A stretch of 64,000 nt of DNA from Thermoactinomyces sp. DSM 45892 (lineage in GTDB: Bacteria > Bacillota > Bacilli > Thermoactinomycetales > Thermoactinomycetaceae). The notes below the pieces were generated by a model that worked only from the letters and a program-made list of their open reading frames with translations, was not told the origin of the DNA and did not search any database. Where the stretch lies: NCBI RefSeq assembly GCF_900107305.1, contig NZ_FNPL01000005.1, positions 62,001 to 126,000 of the forward strand, given 5' to 3'. Made by a program: the position numbers and the translations under genes. Below, piece by piece: positions 34,833 to 44,555 of this stretch (the stretch's first letter is position 1; each line of letters starts with the position of its first letter).

Positions 34833-35219
34833 TTAAACTCGTTCGAAACGAGCAAATGCTTCATTGGTTTCTTGCACCTCCACCCAGCGAAGGGTTGGTT
34901 GGTTCGATTTTTGCTGACAAAGTTGCTCGATCGCACAGAAAAAGATTTCTGCCACTTTTTCTGTTGATGGCGCAGCTCCACCTACTTCCGGATTAAACTC
35001 TGGAAAGTCATTTAGTAGGTGATGGTCATATTTTTTTTCGATTACATGTTTGACTTGACGAAAATCGATCAGCATCTGGCTTTCATCTAGTTTCGTGCCA
35101 TCAACACAAAAAGTTACTTTATAGTTATGACCGTGAATTCTTTCACATTTTCCGGCACCAGGCACACTATGTGCACAAGAGATCCAAAAGTGTTTAGTTA
35201 ATGTGTATTTACCGTGCAT
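34833..35219 (-). CDS. queD: 6-carboxy-5,6,7,8-tetrahydropterin synthase QueD
   Basis: A 128-residue protein of the PTPS/QueD family converting dihydroneopterin triphosphate to carboxytetrahydropterin, the first dedicated step of preQ0 synthesis. Zinc-binding histidines are in SCAHSVPG and IHGHNYK, the catalytic cysteine in GKCERIHGHN, and DHHLLND and PSTEKVAEIF are conserved. Its start ATG follows GAGGTGATCTT. queC ends four bases upstream, so translation is probably coupled. Confidence 0.95.
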   Translation of the reverse strand: MHGKYTLTKHFWISCAHSVPGAGKCERIHGHNYKVTFCVDGTKLDESQMLIDFRQVKHVIEKKYDHHLLNDFPEFNPEVGGAAPSTEKVAEIFFCAIEQLCQQKSNQPTLRWVEVQETNEAFARFERV

Positions 35220-35223
35220 AAGA

Positions 35224-35925
35224 TCACCTCAAAACCTGCTGTGCGTAGGGAATCGGATCCTTAGCATCGTTTTCAGTAAAGCCTTTTAAACGAAGGAGAC
35301 AGCTATCACAAACGCCGCATGCTTCTTCTGAACCCTGATAGCAAGAGGTAGTAAGGTGATAAGGAACCCCTAATTCCAATCCCCATTTTACCGTTTCCCC
35401 TTTGTTCAGATGCATGAGTGGGGCTTCTATGGAGAGGCGGTCATCTGCATCAGAGGTTACACCCAGTTTCGTAGCTAGATTGATTGTCTCTGACATCGAT
35501 TGGATAAACTCCGGTCTACAGTCTGGGTATCCACTATAGTCTACAGCACTCACCCCAACGAATATCTTTTTAGCACCGATTACTTCCGCATAGGCAGTAG
35601 CCATTGATAAGAAAATTAGATTTCGTGCGGGGACATAAGTGGCTGGAATCTCATCTTCATCAACCCCTGTTGTGGGAACTTGGATGGATGGATCTGTTAA
35701 GGCACTGCCCCCGAGCTGTCCTAGATAGGAGAGATCGACTATTTTATGATTTTGGCCTACTCCGTAATGAGCGGCCACACACTTTGCTTGCTCCACTTCA
35801 CGTTGATGAAGTTGATTATAGAAGAAGGTAATCGGGTATAATTCATATCCTTGATGCTCGGCGATTCCCATACAAGTGGTACTATCTAGACCACCGCTTA
35901 AAACAACAACTGCTTTTTTCTTCAT
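35224..35925 (-). CDS. queC: 7-cyano-7-deazaguanine synthase QueC
   Basis: A 233-residue ATP-dependent enzyme converting carboxydeazaguanine to preQ0. The PP-loop motif VVLSGGLDST is at the N-terminus. A zinc site with four cysteines (CYQGSEEACGVCDSCLLR) is near the C-terminus. The ATG follows GGAGGCCTC-like sequence upstream on the minus strand. It lies between queE and queD in one operon. Confidence 0.96.
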   Translation of the reverse strand: MKKKAVVVLSGGLDSTTCMGIAEHQGYELYPITFFYNQLHQREVEQAKCVAAHYGVGQNHKIVDLSYLGQLGGSALTDPSIQVPTTGVDEDEIPATYVPARNLIFLSMATAYAEVIGAKKIFVGVSAVDYSGYPDCRPEFIQSMSETINLATKLGVTSDADDRLSIEAPLMHLNKGETVKWGLELGVPYHLTTSCYQGSEEACGVCDSCLLRLKGFTENDAKDPIPYAQQVLR

Positions 35926-35939
35926 AAGAGGCCTCCGTG

Positions 35940-36644
35940 TTATACGCCACGCTGGTTTGGGTCCCAGATGACTTTATGAATTTGTAGGTTTAGTTTGATG
36001 TTAGTTAGTTGGTGCTCTAGCATTAATTCAACTAGGCGATGTGGGGGCATTGATTCCCAAACAGGGCTAAACATCGGGATACCTTGCTTTACATACTGTT
36101 TCGCGATGATCAGGGCTGAATGGAAATCCACCTCATTCCCAATGACAAACTTGATTTCGTCGTCAGCTTGGAGGAGTTCAAAGTTAAGAAGATTCATTTT
36201 TTCAGACTCACCACTAGCAGGTAATTTGTAGTCCATGACGAATCGAACTTTATAACCCTGTGGATGGATTTGGCGCCATTCATGAAAAGGGGTTAGATCA
36301 ATTGCCCCATTGGTCTCGATATGGACATCCATAATATGATCTAGCTCCGCTAACGCCTGAAGAAGCTGTAATGACTTTTGTCCATGCATAAGGGGTTCTC
36401 CACCAGTTAGACAAATGTTTTTTGCTGGATATTGCTTTACTTGTTGTAGGATTTCTGAAATCGTAGCAAGATATTCAGGTGTACTTGGCGCATAGCTATA
36501 GGGTGTATCGCACCAAGTGCAACGCAAATTACAGTTGAATACACGAACGAAAACAGTGGGAAATCCCGCCCGCATTCCTTCTCCCTCAACAGTTTGAAAC
36601 ACTTCTACCATAGGAAGTTTGGTTGATTCATAGACAGATTGCAA
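35940..36644 (-). CDS. queE: 7-carboxy-7-deazaguanine synthase QueE (radical SAM)
   Basis: A 234-residue radical SAM enzyme that contracts the ring of carboxytetrahydropterin to carboxydeazaguanine. The cluster motif is CNLRCTWCDTPYSYAP, in the CxxxCxxC arrangement, and the SAM-binding region is LTGGEPLMHGQ. TTG 36644 is used, with GAGGTGAGAAC upstream. It is the first gene of the que operon. No preQ1 riboswitch was found in the leader. Confidence 0.95.
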   Translation of the reverse strand: MQSVYESTKLPMVEVFQTVEGEGMRAGFPTVFVRVFNCNLRCTWCDTPYSYAPSTPEYLATISEILQQVKQYPAKNICLTGGEPLMHGQKSLQLLQALAELDHIMDVHIETNGAIDLTPFHEWRQIHPQGYKVRFVMDYKLPASGESEKMNLLNFELLQADDEIKFVIGNEVDFHSALIIAKQYVKQGIPMFSPVWESMPPHRLVELMLEHQLTNIKLNLQIHKVIWDPNQRGV

Positions 36645-36829
36645 GTTCTCACCTCACTTCATCCTATTTTATAGACATTCTACAGAATCATATCATAATT
36701 CGACTGGATAATCAGGATTAATTCGGTTTCTGAATTGATAATACATATTTTCGAGTATTTCGATAGAGATTAGAAGATAAGGAACAGGATGTTTTTTTCG
36801 GAGCACGTATTTCTACTTAGGAGGAAACA

Positions 36830-37201
36830 ATGGAAACATTTGCAGATTATCTAGCTACAATTGAGAATCGACAAAATCGGGCTCGACTAGAAGAAGTGCT
36901 AGATTGGGTTAGTAAAAGATTCCCCAATCTAGCCCCTAGAATTGCATGGAATCAACCTATGTTTACCGATCACGGAACATTTATTATCGGTTTTAGTGTG
37001 GCCAAGCATCATTTTTCGTTTTCACCTGAAAAGATAGTAATCGATCGTTTTTCCGATGAAATTAAACGTGCTGGCTATGAACATACAAAGCAATTAGTAC
37101 GCATTCGGTGGGATGATCCAATTGATTTCCCCTTACTTGAGAAGATGATCGAGTTTAACATTGTAGATAAGGCAGACTGTTCCGCTTTTTGGAGAAAATA
37201 G
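36830..37201 (+). CDS. DUF1801 (YdhG-like) small protein
   Basis: A 123-residue protein of the DUF1801 family: METFADYLATIENRQNRARLEEVLDW, IAWNQPMFTDHGTFIIGFS, KHHFSFSP. Some members have been described as frataxin-like iron chaperones. It has a strong AGGAGG ribosome binding site. It stands alone between the que operon and the multicopper oxidase/ZIP pair, where a metal-related role would fit, but that is inference. Confidence 0.83.
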   Translation: METFADYLATIENRQNRARLEEVLDWVSKRFPNLAPRIAWNQPMFTDHGTFIIGFSVAKHHFSFSPEKIVIDRFSDEIKRAGYEHTKQLVRIRWDDPIDFPLLEKMIEFNIVDKADCSAFWRK

Positions 37202-37340
37202 GGGGGGATAGACCTTCCCCTCGCATTAATATATACTAATATGGTCGTTACTCATATATTTGTAATGTAGGTACAGGTTCATTCATAAGAAAATGAAGGG
37301 TCGAATTTTTTTAGACTAAAAGTTGCAGGAGGCAAACATC

Positions 37341-38408
37341 ATGAACAAAGGCAAACAAAATGGGTCAGATGAAACTTTGTCGTCATTCTTCTCCCGACGT
37401 AAGTTTTTGAAGGCGGGAATAGGTGGTGCTCTGGGTATAGCAGGTATGGCTACGTGGCTATTTCCTAAATGGATTCGAAGCGAGGACCGTATTGCTGGTG
37501 TATCTAATTCTAATCACTCCAACCATGATGGTAGCGGGATGGATCAAGTACATGCTATGAATAAAAAAGCCTCGCCGAAAGCCTATCAATCGGCACAACA
37601 AGTATTAGATACATTTGACTACGGAAAAGTCAGTAAATTGCCAGATGGTCGAATCATACGTGAATACTCAATATTGGCACAAGATAATGAGATAGAGATA
37701 GCCCCGGGTGTGTTTTATCCGGCGTGGACCTATAATGGGACTGCACCAGGGCCTACGCTTAGAGCCACTGAGGGAGATTTGCTTCGTATAAAGTTTGATA
37801 ATGGGAGTGCTCATCCTCATACCATTCATTTTCATGGAATTCATCCTGGTAACATGGATGGATCATTTGAAATAGTACAACCAGGTAAAAGTTTTACCTA
37901 CGAGTTTACAGCGGAGCCTTTTGGTCTCCATCTATATCATTGTCATACCATGCCATTGAAAAAGCATATTGAAAAAGGACTTTACGGAGCTTTTATCATT
38001 GATCCAAAAGAGCCGAGAAAGAAGATGAAAGAGCTAGTTATGGTGATGAATGCCTTTGATACAGACTTTGATGGCGAAAATGAGTTTTATACCGTTAATG
38101 GTCTAGCAAACGCATATTTAGATCATCCAATTCCGTTAAAAGTAGGAGAGGAAGTACGCATTTATTTAGTAAATGTTACAGAGTTTGACTTGATTAATTC
38201 CTTCCATCTTCATGGGAATATGTTCAAACTGTACCGGACAGGCACATCTTTAACCCATTATGAAATTACGGATACCGTGATGTTATGTCAGGGAGAGCGG
38301 TCTGTGTTGGAGTTTTCGTATAAATTCCCTGGTAAATATATGTTTCATGCCCACCAAAGCGAATTTGCGGAGCTAGGTTGGATGGGATTATTTGAGGTAA
38401 TGGAATAG
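37341..38408 (+). CDS. TAT-exported multicopper oxidase domain protein
   Basis: A 355-residue protein. The N-terminus has a twin-arginine signal (SRRKFLKAGIGGALGIAGMATW), so it is exported folded. Two cupredoxin domains follow, with copper motifs HTIHFHGIH, LYHCHTMPLKKHIEKGLYG, NSFHLHGNMF and YMFHAHQSEFAELGWMGLF. Its two-domain size is closer to nitrite reductase-like or small laccase proteins than to three-domain oxidases. ATG 37341 follows AGGAGG. The ZIP transporter starts 12 bases downstream, so the two are an operon; metal oxidation coupled to uptake is a reasonable inference. Confidence 0.85.
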   Translation: MNKGKQNGSDETLSSFFSRRKFLKAGIGGALGIAGMATWLFPKWIRSEDRIAGVSNSNHSNHDGSGMDQVHAMNKKASPKAYQSAQQVLDTFDYGKVSKLPDGRIIREYSILAQDNEIEIAPGVFYPAWTYNGTAPGPTLRATEGDLLRIKFDNGSAHPHTIHFHGIHPGNMDGSFEIVQPGKSFTYEFTAEPFGLHLYHCHTMPLKKHIEKGLYGAFIIDPKEPRKKMKELVMVMNAFDTDFDGENEFYTVNGLANAYLDHPIPLKVGEEVRIYLVNVTEFDLINSFHLHGNMFKLYRTGTSLTHYEITDTVMLCQGERSVLEFSYKFPGKYMFHAHQSEFAELGWMGLFEVME

Positions 38409-38420
38409 GGGGAATGAATC

Positions 38421-39605
38421 ATGAGTGCTTCGAAGAAATGGCTTTTAGGTTTGCTTCCGGTTGTCTTACTTGCTTTGATGATTGTCGGTTTGTTTTCAGG
38501 AGTCGATCGGCTCATTCCTCGTGCCAATATTCCGTTAGAGGAGATCAGTTTTGACCGTGTATGGGCAGTAGAGGGGAAGCTTTTAGCAAAAGTGACGAAT
38601 ACGGGAGCTGATCCTGTTACGATTGCTCAAGTAACGGTAAATGATGCGATGTGGAATGCTGAAGTTTCTAAATCGGAACTTGGTCGTTTTGATCAAGCAG
38701 ACATCACCATTCCTTTCCACTGGGTAGAGGGAGAGCCTTATGCCGTAACAGTGGTCACTTCTACAGGTGCCAAGTTTACGGGCGAGATTTCGGCTGCGAT
38801 GGAAGTTTCACAAGCAACACCGGGTACATTTGGCTTATTCGCACTTATTGGTCTTTTTGTTGGTGTGATTCCGGTTCTCTTAGGAATGTTATGGAAGCCA
38901 TTTGTAGCGAAGTTAGACGGAAAGGGCTATACTTTTGTTCTAGCTGTTACGATTGGATTACTTATTTTCTTAGGAATCGATTCTTTAAATGAAGCATTTG
39001 AACTAGCTGATCAGATCCCGGGAGCATTTCAAGGGGTCGGTATTATTTTACTAGGGGGATTAGGGAGTTTCCTCATCTTAAGCGCAATCAGCTCTTATAC
39101 AGAAGCACGACAAGAAACTTCATCTAATAACTATCGTACGAAGTTAACAGTGGCTTATCTGATTGCCTTGGGAATCGGGATTCATAACTTGGGTGAAGGC
39201 TTAGCAATCGGAGCCGCTTTTACGCTAGGTAATGTAGCGATGGGGGCATTTCTCATTATGGGATTCACTTTGCACAATATTACGGAAGGCTTAGCGATTG
39301 TAGTTCCTGTTGCTCGTGAGAAGATAAAGGGATCCAATTTATTTAGCCATTTACTTCTTTTGGGAGCAATAGGCGGTGTTCCAGCCATAATAGGTACTTG
39401 GATTGGCGGATTTGTTTATTCGCCCATTTGGTCCCTCATCTTCCTATCAATCGGAGCGGGTGCGATATTCCAAGTGGTTGTACAAGTGTTCCGCTTAGAG
39501 CGTTCGGAGTCGAATCGAGCAACTTTCTTGACGCCTGTAGGTGTAGCCGGGTTACTGACTGGTATTGTAGTGATGTATATTACAGCGTTGTTTGTTACTG
39601 CCTGA
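38421..39605 (+). CDS. ZIP-family divalent metal transporter with extracellular N-terminal domain
   Basis: A 394-residue protein. An N-terminal membrane helix (WLLGLLPVVLLALMIVGLF) is followed by an extracellular beta-rich domain of about 110 residues. About eight more helices hold the ZIP metal-site motifs HNLGEGLAIG and HNITEGLAIVVP in helices 4 and 5. ZIP proteins import zinc, iron or manganese. The extra domain in front is unusual among short bacterial ZIPs and may contact the oxidase encoded just upstream. ATG 38421 follows GGGGGAATG. Confidence 0.85.
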   Translation: MSASKKWLLGLLPVVLLALMIVGLFSGVDRLIPRANIPLEEISFDRVWAVEGKLLAKVTNTGADPVTIAQVTVNDAMWNAEVSKSELGRFDQADITIPFHWVEGEPYAVTVVTSTGAKFTGEISAAMEVSQATPGTFGLFALIGLFVGVIPVLLGMLWKPFVAKLDGKGYTFVLAVTIGLLIFLGIDSLNEAFELADQIPGAFQGVGIILLGGLGSFLILSAISSYTEARQETSSNNYRTKLTVAYLIALGIGIHNLGEGLAIGAAFTLGNVAMGAFLIMGFTLHNITEGLAIVVPVAREKIKGSNLFSHLLLLGAIGGVPAIIGTWIGGFVYSPIWSLIFLSIGAGAIFQVVVQVFRLERSESNRATFLTPVGVAGLLTGIVVMYITALFVTA

Positions 39606-39954
39606 AAAGAATCTCCAGATCGAACATATTGCAAAAACTACCTTTGTTTCCTTTTCTCTTACTTAGCAAAGAATATTCTCGGATAAACATGATTTAGGTG
39701 AGAGAAGTCATACTTAGTATCAACCTACCAAAGCTTGCAATTTAATCCGAAAAGGGAGTAACTAAACAGTCACTCCCTTTGCTCATTTTACCCAAATACC
39801 AATGAACCCGTTCGATAAGGCTATCCAATATCGACAGCCACTGTGCCGAGGAAAATTGTCGCATCAAAGGAAGAAGGAGCAAGAGGGAAAAAATAATCTC
39901 AGAGCAAATGTACGATGACACAAAAATAAGGTAACAAATAATTTTCAACATACA
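39606..39954. other. Intergenic stretch between the ZIP gene and the aceB operators
   Basis: About 350 bases without a supported gene. It holds one good hairpin (39750-39780). A minus-strand frame at 39742-39951 has no ribosome binding site or family resemblance and is not called. Confidence 0.5.
39750..39780. terminator. Terminator-like hairpin downstream of the ZIP gene
   Basis: AAAGGGAGT / ACTCCCTTT (39751-39759 with 39772-39780) with inner ACT / AGT and an AAAC loop. The T-run is short on both sides, so termination is plausible but not certain. Confidence 0.5.
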
Positions 39955-40018
39955 TATTGTTATATAACAGGATACTGTGTTAGTATAGATTATGAAAAAA
40001 CAGTATTGTTATATAACA
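39955..40018 (+). promoter_or_regulatory. Twin palindromic operators upstream of aceB
   Basis: The 15-base sequence TATTGTTATATAACA occurs twice, at 39955-39969 and 40004-40018, 49 bases apart. Its core TGTTATATAACA is a perfect 12-bp palindrome. The pair lies just upstream of the malate synthase start and brackets the region where its promoter must lie, so a repressor binding both sites would control the glyoxylate operon. The regulator is not identifiable here. Confidence 0.65.
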
Positions 40019-40051
40019 TAATTTATTTACTTGGATAGAGGAGGGACTTAG

Positions 40052-41656
40052 TTGAATCAGAAGTATGTGCTTCCAGAGGGAGTAAGGATTTTAGGGGGTT
40101 GTAGTGAAACAGAATACCAAATACTTACTCCCAATGCTATTTCATTTCTGGTGGAGTTAGCAAAATGTTTCACTCAACGTAGGAATGAACTGATATATAA
40201 CAGAGTAGACCGTCAGAAACGAATGGATCAAGGTGAGTTACCCGATTTTCTGTCTGAAACCCGAAATATTCGAGAAAGTAACTGGACCATCGCTCCCTTA
40301 CCTGAGGATCTGTTAGATCGCCGTGTTGAGATTACGGGACCAGCTAGTGATCGAAAGATGGTGATAAATGCGCTTAATTCTGGGGCGAAAGTCTTTATGG
40401 CTGATTTAGAAGATTCAAATTCCCCGAGTTGGGAGAACTGCATACAAGGGCAAATTCATCTTCGAAATGCGATTCGTCGCCAGATTGATTTTGTAAATGA
40501 GGTTGGTAAAGAGTATAAATTGCAAGAAAAAACGGCTGTTCTACTTGTACGTCCGCGAGGATGGCATCTTGATGAAAAGCACTTCCTCGTTGATGGGAAG
40601 CCCATCCCTGCTAGCTTATTTGACTTCGGACTTTATTTTTATCATAACGCTCAAGAATTGCTTGCACGTGGTACGGGTCCTTATTTTTACTTGCCTAAGT
40701 TGGAGAGTCATCTAGAAGCTAAGCTTTGGAATGATGTATTTCTATTTGCTCAAGATTATATGGAAATTCCTCGAGGCACGATTAAAGCAACAGTGCTCAT
40801 TGAAACCATTATGGCTGCATTTGAAATGGATGAGATTTTATATGAATTACGGGAGCATTCGGCTGGATTGAACTGCGGTCGGTGGGATTATATTTTCAGT
40901 TACATTAAGAAGTTATCCAAGCAACCTCATGTCATTTTACCAGATAGATCCCAAGTTACGATGACGGTTCCTTTTATGAGGGCTTATACCTTATTAACCG
41001 TGAAAACATGTCATCGAAGAAACGCTCCGGCGATTGGCGGAATGGCGGCGCAAATACCGGTTAAGGGGAATCCAGCGCTACATCAAGAAGCGATGGATAA
41101 GGTAAAAGCAGATAAAGAGAGGGAGGCATCTGACGGACATGATGGAACATGGGTGGCTCATCCGGCCCTAGTGCCCATTGCGATGGAAGTATTTGACCGA
41201 ATTATGCCAACTGTAAATCAATATTTCAAACAGCGACCCGATGTAGAGGTTGTGGCTAGTGATTTACTTGCTGTGCCGGAAGGTACAATCACAGAAGAAG
41301 GGTTACGGATGAACATTCGAGTGGGTGTTCAATATATGGAGGCGTGGTTGCGCGGTTTTGGAGCCGTAGCACTTCATTATTTGATGGAAGATGTTGCAAC
41401 TGCTGAGATTTCGAGAGCACAAGTTTGGCAGTGGATTCACCATGACAAAGGGATACTGGAAGACGGTCGGAAAATCACGGCTGAGTTATTTCAAGTGTTG
41501 CTCGAGGAAGAGTTGCTGAAGATAAAAATGGAAATAGGCGAAGAGCGATATCTAAAAGGTCGCTATCAGGAGGCAACTCAGTTATTTTCAGAGCTGACCA
41601 TCAGGGATGAGTTTGAAGAATTTTTAACAGTACCAGCTTATGAGATTTTAACCTAA
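40052..41656 (+). CDS. aceB: Malate synthase A
   Basis: A 534-residue enzyme condensing glyoxylate with acetyl-CoA to malate. Family features include [41 protein letters not shown], and [15 protein letters not shown] with the catalytic region. The start is TTG 40052 behind GGAGGG. Isocitrate lyase follows after 33 bases, so the complete glyoxylate shunt is one operon, allowing growth on acetate or fatty acids. Control is probably through the twin palindromes upstream. Confidence 0.96.
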   Translation: MNQKYVLPEGVRILGGCSETEYQILTPNAISFLVELAKCFTQRRNELIYNRVDRQKRMDQGELPDFLSETRNIRESNWTIAPLPEDLLDRRVEITGPASDRKMVINALNSGAKVFMADLEDSNSPSWENCIQGQIHLRNAIRRQIDFVNEVGKEYKLQEKTAVLLVRPRGWHLDEKHFLVDGKPIPASLFDFGLYFYHNAQELLARGTGPYFYLPKLESHLEAKLWNDVFLFAQDYMEIPRGTIKATVLIETIMAAFEMDEILYELREHSAGLNCGRWDYIFSYIKKLSKQPHVILPDRSQVTMTVPFMRAYTLLTVKTCHRRNAPAIGGMAAQIPVKGNPALHQEAMDKVKADKEREASDGHDGTWVAHPALVPIAMEVFDRIMPTVNQYFKQRPDVEVVASDLLAVPEGTITEEGLRMNIRVGVQYMEAWLRGFGAVALHYLMEDVATAEISRAQVWQWIHHDKGILEDGRKITAELFQVLLEEELLKIKMEIGEERYLKGRYQEATQLFSELTIRDEFEEFLTVPAYEILT

Positions 41657-41689
41657 ACAACCGAAATGATAAAAAGGGAGTGGATGATC

Positions 41690-42970
41690 GTGACATTTCA
41701 AGATCAGCTTGCATTACTTAAACAAGAGTGGGAATTAAATCCTCGTTGGAATGGAATTGTGCGTCCTTATCAGGCGGAAGAGGTATTAAAGCTGCGTGGT
41801 TCGCTTATGATTGAGCACACACTTGCGAAGAAGGGTGCTGAACGTTTATGGGATCTGATGCACCAAGATCCATTTGTGCGTGCACTAGGTGCGTTAACAG
41901 GAAATCAAGCAGTTCAACAAGTGAAAGCAGGTTTAAAAGCGATTTATTTAAGTGGATGGCAAGTAGCGGCGGATGCAAACTTATCTGGCCATATGTACCC
42001 AGATCAAAGCTTGTATCCAGCTAACTCGGTTCCGTCAGTAGTCAAACGTATTAACCAAGCGTTGCAACGTGCCGATCAAGTAGAGCATGTAGAAGGGAAA
42101 AGGGAGCGGTATTGGTTTGCGCCGATTGTAGCGGATGCGGAAGCAGGTTTTGGAGGACCGCTAAATGTATTTGAGTTAATGAAAGGAATGATTGAAGCAG
42201 GTGCGGCAGGCGTTCATTTCGAAGATCAATTAGCATCTGAAAAGAAATGTGGTCATCTAGGCGGTAAAGTATTGATTCCGACAGCACATGCAGTTCGCAA
42301 CTTAGTATCGGCACGTTTAGCGGCAGATGTCATGGGGGTGCCAACGATCGTTATTGCACGCACAGATGCCAATGCGGCAGAGTTGTTAACCAGCGATATT
42401 GATCCGCGTGATGCTGAGTTCCTAACAGGAGAACGTACTTCAGAAGGTTTCTTCCGAATTCGTCCGGGTTTACAAACGGCTATTGCTAGGGGTCTTGCAT
42501 ATGCGCCTTATGCGGATCTGATCTGGTGTGAGACTTCAGAGCCGAATCTAGAAGAAGCTAGACAGTTTGCAGAGGCAATTCACAAGAAATTCCCTGGAAA
42601 ATTTTTAGCCTACAATTGCTCTCCTTCCTTCAACTGGAAGAAAAAATTAGATGATGCCACGATTGCGAAGTTTCAGGAGGAGCTTGGCAAGATGGGGTAT
42701 AAGTTTCAGTTTGTTACACTCGCGGGCTTCCATAGCTTGAACCATAGTATGTTCCAATTAGCTAAAGGATATAGTGAACAAGGGATGGCGGCTTATTCCG
42801 AATTACAAGAGGAGGAGTTTGCAGCAGAGCCACTAGGTTACTCCGCCACACGCCATCAACGAGAAGTAGGAACTGGTTATTTTGATGAGGTTTCAATGGT
42901 GATTTCGGGAGGGACCTCATCGACCACTGCTTTATCGGGATCAACAGAAGAAGAGCAGTTTACTGCTTAA
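41690..42970 (+). CDS. aceA: Isocitrate lyase
   Basis: A 427-residue enzyme splitting isocitrate into succinate and glyoxylate. The catalytic loop [11 protein letters not shown] is present, with [22 protein letters not shown] and the C-terminal [15 protein letters not shown] 41690 is chosen because AGGGAG lies nine bases upstream; an in-frame ATG at 41666 contains that ribosome binding site within the coding region. Length fits the Bacillus type. A terminator follows at 42988. Confidence 0.96.
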   Translation: MTFQDQLALLKQEWELNPRWNGIVRPYQAEEVLKLRGSLMIEHTLAKKGAERLWDLMHQDPFVRALGALTGNQAVQQVKAGLKAIYLSGWQVAADANLSGHMYPDQSLYPANSVPSVVKRINQALQRADQVEHVEGKRERYWFAPIVADAEAGFGGPLNVFELMKGMIEAGAAGVHFEDQLASEKKCGHLGGKVLIPTAHAVRNLVSARLAADVMGVPTIVIARTDANAAELLTSDIDPRDAEFLTGERTSEGFFRIRPGLQTAIARGLAYAPYADLIWCETSEPNLEEARQFAEAIHKKFPGKFLAYNCSPSFNWKKKLDDATIAKFQEELGKMGYKFQFVTLAGFHSLNHSMFQLAKGYSEQGMAAYSELQEEEFAAEPLGYSATRHQREVGTGYFDEVSMVISGGTSSTTALSGSTEEEQFTA

Positions 42971-42987
42971 ATAAGTAAGCTTGTATT

Positions 42988-43025
42988 AACAGCCGATTCC
43001 TTTTGTATCGAGCTGTTCTTTTTTC
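42988..43025 (+). terminator. Terminator of the aceBA operon
   Basis: AACAGC / GCTGTT outer stem with inner GAT / ATC pairing, then CTTTTTTC. Confidence 0.72.
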
Positions 43026-43172
43026 TGTCCCGATAGAATAATAATTTCATTAATTATCTGATTATTTTTATTTTTAAGAAGGTTGTTTATGTGCTATGTC
43101 GAATACGTAAAGAGGGAGATGAGTCTTCTGTTATTAACCGCTTTACTCAAATTGATGAGGAGGGTGTATAGC

Positions 43173-44444
43173 ATGAATAAAAAATGGCTTTCTCTGGTGT
43201 CGATTGTTGTGTTGATCGTTGCTTGTTTTCCGGTACTTGGGTTTAGTCAAAGTAAAAGCCCTACTATGTACGAGTTGGGCACAAAGTTTTACAAGGTATC
43301 GAATGTGAAAACGAAGGAGCAACGTACAGCTGTTTCTTCAACAGGTGTTGCGATTGAAGAGGTAGGTGCCGATTATGTAAAGGTAGTGGGAACTCCACAG
43401 GAGATAAAAAGCATCAAGCAAAAAGGATTTTCTGTGAAGGAAGAAATAAACTTTTATCCAGAGGATTTCCCGTCATCTGATTCAGGCTATCACAATTATA
43501 ATGAAATGGTGGCCAAAATCGAAGCTGCGGTACATGACTATCCAGATATTGTGCAGAAACGTAGCATTGGCCGTTCTTATCAAGGGAGAGAATTATGGGC
43601 GGTAAAGATTAGCGACAATGTGCAAGTGGATGAGAATGAACCAGAAGTACTTTATACCTCTTTGCATCATGCACGCGAGCATCTAACAGTTGAGATGGCA
43701 TTGTATACACTTGATCTATTTACGAAGGAATATCGAAGCAATAAGCAAATCACGGATCTCGTAAATGAGCGCGAAATTTACATTGTCTTTAATGTCAATC
43801 CAGATGGTGGAGAGTATGATGTTGCTACTGGTAGCTATCGATATTGGCGTAAAAACCGCCAACCCAACTCAAGGAGTTCTTATGTAGGAACCGATTTAAA
43901 TCGGAACTACGGGTACAAATGGGGATGTTGTGGAGGATCAAGTGGGTCGAAATCAAGTGAGACTTATCGTGGGGCATCGGCATTCTCTGCTCCTGAGACT
44001 GCGGCAATGCGTGACTTTATTAACGGTCGAGTAGTGGGTGGAGAGCAACAAATCAAGGCGTTAATAACCTTCCATACGTATAGTGAGCTCATTTTGTATC
44101 CATACGGTTACACGTATGCTGAAGTCCCAAGCGATATGACGCAAGATGATCATAATGTATTTGAAACGATGGCAAAAGAAATGGCAGGTACAAACGGATA
44201 TACTCCGCAACAATCGAGTGAACTGTATATAGCAGATGGAGAAATGACTGACTGGGCTTATGGGGCTCATAAGATATTTGCCTTTACTTTTGAAATGTAC
44301 CCCAGAAGCTCTTTCCCAGGATTTTACCCTCCTGATGAAGCAATTGCTAGAGAAACTTCTCGTAATAAAGCAGCTGTACTCTATCTAGCAGATAAAGCGG
44401 CTTGTCCCTATTCTGTGATTGGAAAATCATGTTCATCTAAATAA
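43173..44444 (+). CDS. cpt: Secreted zinc carboxypeptidase (carboxypeptidase T-like, M14)
   Basis: A 423-residue preproenzyme. A signal peptide (about 1-25) and propeptide precede the mature enzyme, which should begin at Asp98 ([15 protein letters not shown]), giving 326 residues like carboxypeptidase T of Thermoactinomyces vulgaris. The zinc ligands are in [11 protein letters not shown] (HxxE) and in [14 protein letters not shown]. The catalytic Glu is in AFTFEMYP, and the substrate-binding segment [24 protein letters not shown] is intact. ATG 43173 has GAGGAGGG upstream. It is an extracellular exopeptidase with broad specificity in the known homologue, and the strongest taxonomic hint in the window. 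Confidence 0.95.
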   Translation: MNKKWLSLVSIVVLIVACFPVLGFSQSKSPTMYELGTKFYKVSNVKTKEQRTAVSSTGVAIEEVGADYVKVVGTPQEIKSIKQKGFSVKEEINFYPEDFPSSDSGYHNYNEMVAKIEAAVHDYPDIVQKRSIGRSYQGRELWAVKISDNVQVDENEPEVLYTSLHHAREHLTVEMALYTLDLFTKEYRSNKQITDLVNEREIYIVFNVNPDGGEYDVATGSYRYWRKNRQPNSRSSYVGTDLNRNYGYKWGCCGGSSGSKSSETYRGASAFSAPETAAMRDFINGRVVGGEQQIKALITFHTYSELILYPYGYTYAEVPSDMTQDDHNVFETMAKEMAGTNGYTPQQSSELYIADGEMTDWAYGAHKIFAFTFEMYPRSSFPGFYPPDEAIARETSRNKAAVLYLADKAACPYSVIGKSCSSK

Positions 44445-44452
44445 TAACATGT

Positions 44453-44490
44453 GAGAAGCTGTATCCTTTTTTGTCGGATGCAGCTTCTCT
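44453..44490 (+). terminator. Terminator after the carboxypeptidase gene
   Basis: GAGAAGCTG-ATCC pairs with GGAT-CAGCTTCTC (44453-44466 with 44476-44489), with a T-rich loop. It lacks a long T-run after the stem, but the stem is strong. Confidence 0.7.
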
Positions 44491-44555
44491 ATTTACAGAA
44501 ACATTTGTTCGGCTTATTATTAATGTATGACAACAGATAGAAAAGAGAGATCATA

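Noticed and set aside
36645-36829. Possible preQ1 riboswitch before queE
   Set aside because: No preQ1 aptamer-like sequence (AGGUUC-type stem with A-rich tail) could be found on the minus strand; only AT-rich promoter-like sequence.
39742-39951. Minus-strand reading frame of 69 codons with a hydrophobic start
   Set aside because: No ribosome binding site, no family resemblance, and it runs through the hairpin at 39750; probably chance.
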